Origin: Ryuthela nishihirai
Lineage: Eukaryota; Arthropoda; Arachnida; Araneae; Heptathelidae
Direction: 5' to 3'
Length of the DNA stretch: 64,000 nucleotides
NCBI GenBank assembly: GCA_038380435.1
Contig: JAWZYU010000006.1
Span: 37,698,501 to 37,762,500, forward strand
Shown here: positions 53,726 to 63,079 of the stretch, in pieces
Layout: each line of letters begins with the position of its first letter
How positions within the stretch are numbered: the stretch's first letter is position 1
Position numbers and translations under genes: made by a program
The notes under the pieces: model-generated
Told to the model about the DNA's origin: nothing
The model's input: only the letters and a program-made list of their open reading frames with translations
Database searches by the model: none

Positions 53726-54744
53726 CTATAGATTTTTCAGGCGTTTAAGTCTCTGTTGGGCAGGGGTGACGTCATGTTTCACCTCCCTAGGTTGTGCAGG
53801 TTGCGCCTCTAGCGGAGAATCCTCGTGCTGGGGAGAGACAGGCTTCCACGTCATTTTCCGCCTAGGTTTCGGCTTGGGGGGTGGGGGGTGCATTGGAACC
53901 GGGGACGGTGGCAGAGTCACGGTTGAGACGGATGGTTCTGGGTCCCTCCATCGTTTAACACATGGAGGGTTGCCTTCATTCAGAGTTGGGGTGTCTTCTT
54001 CATTCACAGAAGGGTTGTCTACAACAGGGGGTGGATCTTCAATCGTAGGTAGCGCGTCCTCGCCAATATATTTAGGTTCGTCGAACAAGTCCCACAAATT
54101 CATCAAAGGAAAAGCCTCTAATTGCCCGTGCGGTTCACCAATTAACGACCGGTCCACTGCGTCGAGTGCTCTCGATATACTCGTTCATCCATGTGCTAAA
54201 TGCTGCTGTCTCAACAATGTCTGTGAACAATGCACTCCACACCCTTTGTGATAACCGCACTCAGTTCCAGGTATTTTAAGAAGGTCTTTGAAACGTGGAC
54301 AACCAATTTTTTCTAAATCCAGCGAGGTTATACCAAGTCTGGTCAATAGCCGCTTCTCGTAGAATCCTCCCTTGTAAGCGATGACAGAAGCAAAAGGCTT
54401 GCGATACTTTTCGTGAATGTGACGTGCAATATCGTCCAGGCACCCGTACTCCCAAACCACTTCACCGAAACGAGGGTAAAAGGGAAGCCCCGTAACGTGT
54501 TTTGACATGTAACGAATTGTTTTCCAATCCTTCTGAGGAATATCGTCATAAAGGAAAGGTCGAATCTGTAGACACCCGTCAGGTCCCTACAGTCCGAATA
54601 ACCTAGTTCACGGGTCAGGAATTTACCCTTCACGGTGAAACCGTCTAAATCTAAGATGCAGCAGACATGACGTATTTCACAATGATCTGGAACACAGCTA
54701 ATATCTAGCATACCTGACTTCACGCTGATAATGATGTCGTTCAC
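53726..54744 (-). pseudogene. Polinton exonuclease-like protein with proline-rich tail
   Basis: 54343-54744 reads CILDLDGFTVKGKFLTRELG, which resembles the first motif of an RNase H-like/DEDD exonuclease. After a frameshift near 54550 the frame of 54185-54508 continues (KPFASVIAYKGG, YEKRLLTRLGITSLDLEKIG, CGYHKGCGVHCS). A TGA at 54185 is followed in the same frame by a disordered Pro/Glu-rich tail (53726-54157, PPPKPKPRRK, ending KRLKNL), so the tail probably belongs to this gene. The likely start is GTG/ATG near 54744-54710 and its GTGA overlaps the upstream stop. The catalytic set is incomplete. Confidence 0.55.
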
Positions 54745-55085
54745 TGGGAGAGGACGCTGGCTGCCTTCACTCTCTCAACCAAGTCTTCAAAGTCGACATG
54801 GTCAAGTCCTTCACGTACAGGATAACCATATTTGTGGGTTTTCAGCATGAACGTCAGCGTCACTTTCTCTACAGAAGGATCGGGTAGGCGACTGATGATA
54901 CTGGCGCACACTAGCTGCTCCAATAGTCTGGGAAACACAGGCACTAATTGGTCATCAGGCTGACCACAGCAATACTGCTGAACAGATTTCAGAACAACAT
55001 CTGTAAAAGCCATGACTGTTACTCCCGAATCACTGCAGCGTCTTTTCATTCGAAACCTCCACCAATGAGCAACACGTCCAATCAA
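54741..55085 (-). CDS. Polinton ORF of unknown function
   Basis: First gene of the leftward block. Two starts are possible: 55085 (114 aa) or the internal ATG at 55013 (MAFTDVVLKS, ~90 aa), and the second is more plausible because the first 24 residues are Arg/Trp-rich and lie in the element end. The sequence is soluble and helical, with no recognised domain. It overlaps the next frame by four bases. Confidence 0.5.
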   Translation of the reverse strand: MIGRVAHWWRFRMKRRCSDSGVTVMAFTDVVLKSVQQYCCGQPDDQLVPVFPRLLEQLVCASIISRLPDPSVEKVTLTFMLKTHKYGYPVREGLDHVDFEDLVERVKAASVLSQ

Positions 55086-55133
55086 ATTCTAGGAAAATGA
55101 GGTCATCCAATTAAAAATTGAGGGTCGAGGGGT

Positions 55134-55391
55134 TAATGACCAATCAAACCTAGAGACTAAAGGGTTAACAACCAACCAGGCCTAGAGACTAAAGGGGTAA
55201 CAACCAACCAGACCTAGAGACTAAAGGGTTAACAACCAACCAGACCTAGAGACTAAAGGGGTAACAACCAACCAGGATTAGAGATTAAAGGGGTAACAAC
55301 CAACCAGACCTAGAGCTAAAGGGGTAACAACCAACCAAACCTAGAGACTAAAGGGTTAACAACCCACCAGACCTAGAGACTAAAGGGTTAC
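55134..55391. repeat. 32 bp tandem repeat, eight units
   Basis: Unit words AACCAACCAGACCTAGAG and ACTAAAGGGGTAAC. Adjacent units alternate GGGGTAAC with GGGTTAAC. The array abuts the first Polinton ORF and may occupy the element's terminal region. Confidence 0.9.
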
Positions 55392-55514
55392 AGTGGGGGG
55401 TCGAAGGGCTGCACCCCTTAACCTAACCTATTTCTATACTAGAAGCTTAGGGGGCCGTATACAAATTTGGAAACGGTATAGAGTAGGTGATACTGCTTGC
55501 ATTTCATTTTTCTG

Positions 55515-56490
55515 GTGTAATGTATATGTGTATCGTGTAAGCGGTATTGAGTTAAATCCTCTGGCAATGAATACTGTCTTAATAAGAAAAATATTCAATA
55601 TATTTCTTATGATTGGAGTTGTTATTGTTAAATATTCAACTTGTATAACTCATCAAATATTGAAAGAATATTTTTGAAAATCGAGATATTGATTTATGTG
55701 ACTGAGACCTTCATTTGCTGTCTCTGTCCCCTAATATCTGTTGCAGTGGGTTCCTTCAACCAACCTTCTCTGAGCCTTCGGGGTCCTTGTGACCTGGTCA
55801 TTTATCCCATTGTGTTAGTGAACGTGCCACTCAGAGGTAAAACAACCCAACACAATTATTTTGCTATCACATTTTTCAAATGAAAGAAGCTGAATTTTGA
55901 ACTTATAAAGGTTCGACGTTAGCTACGCATTTACGTAGCTTAGGGCTGTAACTTAAACTTTCTTCACCAGTGTATATATCGAAATTCATATCCATATAAA
56001 CATTATAAAAAAACAACAGAATCTGAGCTTCACATATTCTGTTGTTGTTGTTTTTTAATGTATTAAATATTAAGGAAATGCGAAGTTAACCTCGAATCTC
56101 TATAAGTTCTAAATTCTGCTTATTTTTGAAAAATGTGATAGCAAAAAATTGTGTTGGGTTGTTTTACCTCTGAGTGCACATTTACGTACACAATGGGATA
56201 AATGACAAGGTCACAAGGATCCCGACGGCTCAGAGAAGTTTGGTTGAGGTAACTCACTGGGACAGCTGTTGGAAGAGAGAGACAGCAAATAAAGATCTCA
56301 ATCAAATAAATCAATATCTTGATTTTCAAAAATATTCTTTCTGTATTTGATAAATTATACAAGTTGAATATTTAACAATAACAATTCCAATCATAAGAAA
56401 CTTATAGAATTTTTTTATGACCGGTATTCATTGCTAAAGGAATTAATTCAACGCCACTCACGATATACATCTTCATTACACTAGAAAAAT
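55515..56490. repeat. ~400 bp inverted repeat carrying SINE-A pieces in both arms
   Basis: Arms ~55515-55935 and ~56070-56490 are inverted, diverged copies (GGCAATGAATACTG / CGGTATTCATTGC; AAATATTCAACTTGTATAA and its complement). Each arm holds the same truncated SINE-A tail: 55726-55853 plus and 56148-56290 minus. The centre contains an AACAACAGAAT / ATTCTGTTGTT hairpin. SINE insertion therefore preceded the inverted duplication. Confidence 0.75.
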
Positions 56491-56637
56491 GAAATGCATG
56501 TCTCTTATAAAGTGTTGACCTAAGGAGAGAAGAAACTAACAAATATCAGAAAATCGCATTAAAAAAGTTCTCTACGGGAAAAAAATTAAATATATATTTT
56601 GCATGAAGCTCTGACCTAAGGATTGTGGAAACTTAAA

Positions 56638-57080
56638 ACACTTTTTTTTGCAAAAAAATGGGCTAAATGACTAGGTCACAAGGTTCCCAAGGGCTCAGAG
56701 AGGGTTGGGGGAAGGGGACTTATTGGACAGCTGTTAGGAGACAGATGGGAACTTCCCGTCAAGACCATCCAGCATGTTCTTTAACAAGCTTAGGGTGTGG
56801 CTCTCCAGCACACTGAACCACAGCGTAACGTCCCATCCGACGGACGGCGCCCTTTCCAAGTTAATCGGTGCTCCCCTATTGACCGTGGGCGTTGCGAAAA
56901 TAAATTTTAGCGCTGGCCGAGGTGAGACGCGATCCTAGGAACTGCTTATTTCCATCCTGGAGTCCTAGGTAATTCTGACGCACTACCAATTGAGCCACCC
57001 CAGCGGAGGTGGGACTCGAACCTGGGAACTACTTATTACAAGCCTGGCGCGCTATCAACAGAGCCACTCCAGTCCCATAA
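56638..57080 (-). mobile_element. SINE-A copy plus second head fragment
   Basis: 56638-57003 is a diverged reverse copy with an insertion in the head (TCCTAGGTAATTCTGACG). 57004-57078 repeats the head (GGTGGGACTCGAACCTGGG to GAGCCACTCCAG). Confidence 0.8.
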
Positions 57081-57955
57081 TCTTGTTTTGACTTGAACCA
57101 TATCTCTACTTGATAAAAGCAGCTAAGATGTTCTCGAGGCAAACAGAACTCCGTTGCAGGCTCCCTATGATCAATAAAAAATGTCCGTGTGCAGAGGGGC
57201 CATAGGGTGTTGTTTCCCGCCCATCGCACGTGGCTCTTACTATCCAATAAACTTGATTCCGAAATCGCTCCAAGCTATCGTGTAGTAAAAAATATCTCTT
57301 CGTGTACCTAACAAATTGGCTGCAGTCACGAATTCATATAATTCTTCGAACTTAGCAAACTTTTCACTGCATTAGCAAGACCACAAATGATGGACGATGC
57401 AGAAGTTGCCTGAAGAAAGAAAAGGAAAATTAAATCTGCCTGGTCCGATTTTTCTTTTTCATTTTCAGTTTCCAAGCTTAACTTTTCACCTTCTAAGAGC
57501 TACTTAGCAGAAATCATTAGTCATAGTGAAACGTTAAATTAAAAGGGAATTTTTTTGTGGGTTGGTCGTTATTTTTATTAGCTTGTACTAGTTCAGATAA
57601 ACAGACATTAATGGTAGGCTCTATTTGTCAGAATATAAAGCTCTGTTTTCGCTTTCGTTAGAGGCAAATGCTTTCTGACGATGCAGTTAATAGCATTTAA
57701 AGAAACGAAAAAAAAACTTCCTCCAACTTTTCGGTCTGAAATGCGTGTTAAGAATGGTAATGGTGTTGATGGGTGTTAATCATTCTTAACACCCATCAAC
57801 TACATAAACGATTCCTTTTTATTAGATATTTCATCTCTTAATTACTAAGAACTCCTTTTCTAATGCATCCCTATAATTATACGAGATTTTTCTCGGAAAT
57901 ATTGTAATATCTTCACAAAAGATATTACTGAGCAAGGCAGCCATGGGGAATTTTT
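57081..57955. other. no gene recognised; one hairpin
   Basis: 57765-57779 and 57786-57800 are perfect 15 bp complements (GTTGATGGGTGTTAA). Open frames show no domain. Confidence 0.5.
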
Positions 57956-57957
57956 AG

Positions 57958-58350
57958 GCTGGCATGCAATGTTAAAAAGTCATGGATTCCTGGATGACGA
58001 GCAATGGTAAAAAGTCATGGGGCTCCTGGCTGACGAGCAATGTTAAAAAGTCATGGGGCTCCTGGCTGACGAGCAATGTTAAAAAGTCATGGGGCTCCTG
58101 GCTGGCATGCAATGTTAAAAAGTCGTGGGGCTCCTGGCTGGCATGCAATGTTAAAAAGTCACGGCTCGTCAGCCAGGAGTCCATGACTTTTTTAACATTG
58201 CTCGTCAGCCAGGAGTCCATGACTTTTTAACATTGCTCGTCAGCCAGGAGTCCATGACTTTTTAACATTGCATCTCAGCCAGGAGCCTCATGACTTTTTA
58301 ACATTGCTTGTCAGCCTGGGACCCCATGACATTTTAACATTGCATGTTAA
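57958..58350. repeat. 36 bp minisatellite that reverses direction
   Basis: Unit words GCAATGTTAAAAAGTCATGG and GGCTCCTGGCTGACGA. About five forward units end at ~58164, then about five units run in the opposite direction, making a ~390 bp palindromic array. 36 nt is 12 codons, so both strands carry open frames with a 12-residue period (SWGSWLTSNVKK). Confidence 0.92.
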
Positions 58351-59080
58351 ACATTTCAAAGCATATGATCAACGATTGTTGAGTCCAAAATCATACAAAG
58401 CAATTGTCTGTTAAAAGAAATATCGCGTATACTTTATGAATTGGCAGCAGTCATGAAATTACTTAACATGTAAAACTAAACTTTTTACCTTCCTCCTGTG
58501 TAAATAAGAGTACTAATTTTGTTTGGTGATAATTTTCTTTCCATTTTTATGCAAGGAAACTTTAATTTGACATTTATAGCCAATTTTGAGTGTTGACCAC
58601 TTTTATTACTTAGTCAGGATTCAACAATATAGCTTTAAGCGGGACCGCCACTGGGAGGGGGGGGGGGTGAGGAAAGGGGATATATTCCCCCCCTCTTGAG
58701 AATACTAGTAAGGGTTAGGTTGTTTTACCTCTGAACGGCACTCTTTTGCACACAATGGGTTAAATGGTCAGGTCACAAGGACCATGAAGGCTCAGAAAAG
58801 GTTGGGGGAGGGGACCACTGGAACAGCTGTTGAGAGACAGATGGTAGCCTCGCGTCAAGGCCATCCAGCGTGTTTTTTTAACGTGCACACGGAATTTTTG
58901 AAATGATTACATGTTTCTTTTATGTCATGTAGGGGCCCCCATGACTTTTTTCATTGCGTGTTAAACATTTCAAAATATCTGATGAATGAGTGTTCAGTTT
59001 CAAAATCACTATAAAACAATTGAACGGTAAAAGAAATATCCGCGTCGTATACTTGTGACTTGGAAAATTGAAAAGAGTAA
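58320..59080. repeat. duplicated flank of the 36 bp array
   Basis: 58325-58450 and 58930-59070 share CCCCATGAC, TGTTAAACATTTCAAA, CAATTG and AAAAGAAATATC in order. The SINE-A fragment at 58713 lies between the two copies. Confidence 0.6.
58713..58893 (-). mobile_element. SINE-A truncated copy
   Basis: Tail to body only (GGGTTAGGTTGTTTTACC to ACGTGCACACGG); centre and head are missing. Confidence 0.85.
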
Positions 59081-59144
59081 AGTGACTTCATGACTTGAAA
59101 AAAGAAAAACAGATTTTTTTTCCCTTCCCTATAATTTTTTCCGT

Positions 59145-59602
59145 ATTTATCAGGCGCGAAGCGTGGGTAGAAGCAATTGGAACATTGAGACTGCGCCTTT
59201 GATACATCAGTGATTCTTAAAATTCATTGATTTACCGAATAATCAGTTACTTCTCAATCAACCTATAGTGTCGTGTATCAATAATTTCATCGTAGATCAT
59301 TGGCCAATGAAAAGTGGCTGATAGCTAAATCAGCCAATGATCTACGAGAATTGTCGTTTCGTCAACTGCGCAGTACAGTTTGCAAGAATTGTAAATCAAG
59401 TATTTGAAATATAGTTAAGAGTTTTAAAACAGTCTTTTGATGGTTTAAATTCATACTGATGAAAGGCAAATTTGTGTTTAGTTTAAATTCTCATTTATAT
59501 GTGATCTAGTTACCTTTGTAATTAAATTAGTTCATTTATCATTTGGTTGGAAATCATTTTTTTTTAACTCACGCTCAATTTTCTATTTCAAATTTGTAAC
59601 AA
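59145..59602 (+). mobile_element. Probable 5' LTR of the gypsy element
   Basis: It precedes the primer-binding-like ATTGGTGTCAGGAACGG (59605-59621) that typically follows a gypsy 5' LTR. It contains a hairpin (TCGTAGATCATTGG / CCAATGATCTACGA, ~59290-59343) and is partly repeated at 3188-3355. The 3' LTR would lie outside the window, so the left edge is approximate. Confidence 0.55.
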
Positions 59603-59783
59603 TTGGTGTCAGGAACGGTACATTATATTGAAGGCTTTTTACTAGAAGTGTGATGAGTTGGTAAAATTTATAACTGATATAAGAAGTGAAATATTTATCA
59701 AAGCAGTAAAACTAGTGATATAGTTAATCAAATTGATGAACTGAGAGCTGAAATGGCCTCTGAAATCAGCAAGATTACTGATA

Positions 59784-60982
59784 TACACCTAAGAACCAAA
59801 ACATTATGACCAGCGTATCTTTATACAAATCGAAGCAACTGCAGGTAAACGACAACGCGTGTGAAGGTCATGAAACGGTATAAATAACACCTGATACTGA
59901 GCTCTGTTAATCAGTGTTATTCTTGTTTTTTAGATGGGAAAGGCATTGGACTTAAGTGAGTTTGACAAAGGCCAATTTGTAATGGCCAGACTTCTGGGTC
60001 AGAGAATTTCCGAGTCGACAAAGCTTGTGAGGGTGCTCACGGTCATCCGTGGTTAGTACCTTCAAAACGTGGTCCAAAGAGGGAAAAACCACGAATCACC
60101 GGCATGGTGTGGTCCGGCCATGGCTTATCGATGTTAGAGGTGAGTGAAGGCTATCCCGTATGGTACAAGCGAACAGAAGGGATACTGTGGCGCAAATCGT
60201 CCGTAATTTGAATGCTGGTGATGGGAGTAATGTGTCACAACACACAGTACATCGAACCCTGCTAAAAGTAGGGCTCCGTAGATGCTGGCCGCTCGAGTGC
60301 CCATGTTAACCTCGGTTCACCATCGAAAGCGCCTATAATGGGCATGTGAGCATTAAAACTGGACATTGAATGATTGGAAGAAGGTCGTTTGGCCCGATGA
60401 ATCTCGTTTCATGTTGCACCATGTGGATGGCCGGGTACGTGTGTGTCATTTACCTTGGGAAGTGTTGGCACCAGGATGCACCGTGGGATGAAACACAGGC
60501 TGGTGGAGGAAGTGTAATGCTTTGGCAATGTTCTGCTGGAAAACCCTGGTTCCAGTCATTCATGTGCAGGAAACTATAACGTCTACCACCTAACTAAGCA
60601 TCATTGCAAACCAGGTGTATCCTTTCATGGCAACAGTATTCCCCTCTAGTAGTGCCTTCTTTCAGCAGGATAATGCGCAATACCACACTGGCTTGATTGT
60701 TCGAGAATGGTTCGCAGAAATGAAGAAGATTTCCAAGTATTGCCCTGGCCTCCAAATTCCCCAGACATCAATTCAATCGAGCATCCGTGGTTTGTGTTGG
60801 AACAGCTTATCCGATCTGCGGCGGCTCAACCACGTAATTTACAAGAGATAAAGGGTCTGTTGGTAACGTGTTGGAACCAGATACCACAAGAAACCTTGTA
60901 ACGTCCATGCCTCGCCAGGTAAGAGCTGTTTTGGACCAACATCATATTAAGCAGGTGGTCATAATGTTTCGGCTCTTCGGTA
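59784..60982 (+). mobile_element. Tc1-like DNA transposon nested in gypsy gag
   Basis: Inverted ends ACCAAAACATTATGACC (left) and GGTCATAATGTTTCGGCTC (right), ~28 bp, with TA duplicated outside (59782-59783 and 60983-60984). The gag reading resumes immediately after it, so the insertion point is exact. Confidence 0.9.
59934..60900 (+). pseudogene. Tc1-like transposase
   Basis: Cut-and-paste transposase. It starts MGKALDLSEFDKGQFVMARL with a helix-turn-helix region. The catalytic triad is visible as WPDESRF (~60392), FQQDNAQYHTG (~60660-60692) and SPDINSIEHPW (~60757-60790), so DD34E class. Stops near 60060, 60135, 60310 and 60575 and frameshifts near 60100 and 60720 disable it. Length would be ~320-340 aa if intact. 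Confidence 0.88.
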
Positions 60983-61341
60983 TATCTGATCAATGTAAAG
61001 AGATAAAGCACGAACTCAGCAACCATATGATAATTTAAAGGGTCAAATTGATTCTGTAAAACAGTATATTCATGGTATAAAGGGTAATTTTACAGAAATA
61101 ACTTGTGATTTTAACATCAGATTTGATATGTAGAAACATATTGTGAACGCCAGTTTGAGGGTTTAAGAAATGAAATGTTGTCCTCTTCTTGTGATAATGA
61201 TAATGTTAGTGACCGTAATATGTTTACACATATCACTAAGAGCACAACTAAACCTTCCACATGTGATGGCCAATCATCTTGGGCAGTGTTTGAAACATAA
61301 TTCGAAGTAATCGCTAGAACTAACGAGTGAAATGAAATACA

Positions 61342-62600
61342 GAAGTCTATTTCTACAGTTAATCTGCGTATTTACTATGGATGAATGCATCTTAGGCCTT
61401 GATTTCCTAAAGAAACATGGATTCAGCATTAGACCCAGTGACAGCCTACTTATCTAAAAGACAGAAGAGATCGCTCTGCTTAGCCGAACGTCTGATTCTT
61501 TATCGAGTGTGACCGCAGTATTAGTCAGGGAAGATACCGAGATCCCAGTACAAAGTGAAATTGTAGTCCGTGGACATCGGGCGAAGATTTCTGGGGCCTT
61601 TCAATTGGTGATAACCGTGACCCTGAAAAAGGAGCTTTTGCTCATGGCATCCTGGTTGCAAGGACTTTAGTTACTGTAGATAAAGAACAGATTCCTATCA
61701 GAGTGATGAACTGTAACAAATCCAACAGAATATTGAAAAGATGTGAAGAACTGGTAATATGTAAACCTGTTACTTACTCGTGAAATACAGTAAAAGCTAC
61801 TGGCTCAGACCAACATCACACAGACATCCCCTCCCATCTTGCTGACTTGTGGAGAGAAGAAAAGAAACTGTTAACAGAAAACCAATCTGCTAAGGACGAG
61901 GACCTACTTACAAAGTTTTCTGATATTTTCTCTGCTACATAAAATGATTATGGCCGGACTAACCAGATAGAGCATAAGATCAATATTGGTGAATCTCCTC
62001 CCATCCATCTACCAGAAAGAAGGTTTCCATTAGCAAAACGAGAGAAGTCAGAACAACTCATAAGGGACATTGAAGCTCAAAACATTATAGAACCATCATC
62101 GAGCCCCTGAAAATCACTAGTGGTTTTTGTCGAGAAAAAGGATGGATCTATCCGAATTTGTGGGGATTACCGCAGACTGAATGATTTAACGAAAAAAACA
62201 TGCTTTCCTTTACCCAGGATTGATGATACACTGGACACTCTGTCTGGGTCAGAATGGTTCTCGACTTTGGATTTGAAGAACGGTTATTGGCAAGTTGGTA
62301 TGTATCCTGAAGATCGTGAAAAACCAGCTTTCACTACAGGAAATTGACTTTGGCAATTTAAAGTGATGCCATTTGGACTTTGCAACGCATCTTCAACGTT
62401 TGAACGAGTAATGGAGTCGGTGCTCAAAGGTTTGTTTTGGGAGGTCTGTCAGATGTACTTGGAGGAGATGATCATTCTTGGAATCGATAAACATTTGAAA
62501 AATCTTCGTCAAGTGTTTGAGAAACTTAGGACAGCCAAGCTAAACTGGGACCGATTAAGTGTAAACCGTTCAACAAGAAGTCATTGAATCAAGTCTTAAA
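61342..62600 (+). pseudogene. pol: Ty3/gypsy Pol: protease end and reverse transcriptase
   Basis: 61370-61410 gives CILGLDFLKKHGFS, the end of the aspartic protease. 61830-62110 leads into the reverse transcriptase with IGESPPIHLPERRFPLAKR. 62120-62590 has VFVEKKDGSIRICGDYRRLN (finger), STLDLKNGYWQV (motif A, catalytic Asp), PFGLCNASSTFERVME (motif B) and, where the YxDD box should be, QMYLEEMIILG: both catalytic aspartates are glutamates. In-frame stops occur at 61940, 62107 and 62345. The enzyme is inactive on sequence grounds. Confidence 0.9.
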
Positions 62601-62659
62601 TCCTGGTGTAGTGATGACATGACCTTGGTCATGTCATCACTAAACCAGGATTCAAGACT
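62592..62659. repeat. 33 bp inverted duplication in gypsy pol
   Basis: Arms 62592-62624 and 62627-62659 with two mismatches and a 2-base loop. The right arm is the native coding strand (VMSSLNQDSRL is its antisense shadow) and the left arm is the inverted copy. Confidence 0.88.
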
Positions 62660-62880
62660 GCTCCTAGTAAGATAGAAGTTGTGAGAGACTGGCTTCCACC
62701 ATAGGATGTTCATCAACTTCGTAAGCTCATTGGACTTTGCACACACTATGGAAGATTTGCCAAGAGTTTCTCCATCCCAAGGTCCATTACATCGTCTGCC
62801 AGAGGAGGGCCAGCGGTTCATGTGGACCACCGAATGTGAAGTAGCCTTTCAAAAAATGAAACAAGCTCAACAACAGTTAA
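62660..62880 (+). pseudogene. Gypsy Pol connection domain
   Basis: It reads KIEVVRDWLPP, a stop, DVHQLRKLIGLCTHYGRF and, in the next frame, WTTECEVAFQKMKQ: the segment between reverse transcriptase and RNase H in Ty3/gypsy. Confidence 0.8.
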
Positions 62881-63040
62881 AACGTCTGAAAAAAAAAATT
62901 ATTGCTGACGCGACGGGAATCGAACCCGCAACTCTCCAGATTCATGCCAGAGAGCGCTCTCTCATGTTCTGGCATGAATCTGCAGAGTTGCAGGTTAGAA
63001 TCTCGTCGCGTCAGCAATGAATTTTTTCAGATGTTTTAAC
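62876..63040. mobile_element. 165 bp palindromic insert with tRNA-like arms
   Basis: Near-perfect palindrome (GTTAAAACGTCTGAAA outermost). On the minus strand arm 1 reads GAGTTGCGGGTTCGATTCCC with CGCGTCA after it, which is a T arm with B box and acceptor end of a tRNA. A CTGGCATGAATCTG stretch precedes it like an anticodon stem-loop. Arm 2 is a diverged complement. It interrupts the gypsy pol frame. Confidence 0.75.
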
Positions 63041-63079
63041 TATTTTTGAAGTCTATTTCTACATGTAATCTGTTAATTT

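Larger units (their letters stand above)
41090..55100. mobile_element. Decayed Polinton/Maverick element
   Basis: Self-synthesising DNA transposon / virus-like element of ~14 kb. A protein-primed family B polymerase reads rightward. Integrase, capsid, protease, ATPase and accessory genes read leftward from the other side, the two sets converging at 45.0-45.9 kb. This gene content is diagnostic of Polintons. Terminal inverted repeats and a 6 bp target duplication could not be identified; the left side is bounded by MITE pieces and the right by a 32 bp array, so exact ends are unknown. All large genes carry stops, frameshifts or insertions, so the element is a fossil. Confidence 0.92.

Noticed and set aside
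53718..54251. Plus-strand 177-aa Gly/Ser-rich gene
   Set aside because: Antisense shadow of the proline-rich tail of the exonuclease-like ORF.
57029..57247. 72-aa minus-strand ORF
   Set aside because: Begins in unique sequence but ends in a SINE-A head; no homology recognised.
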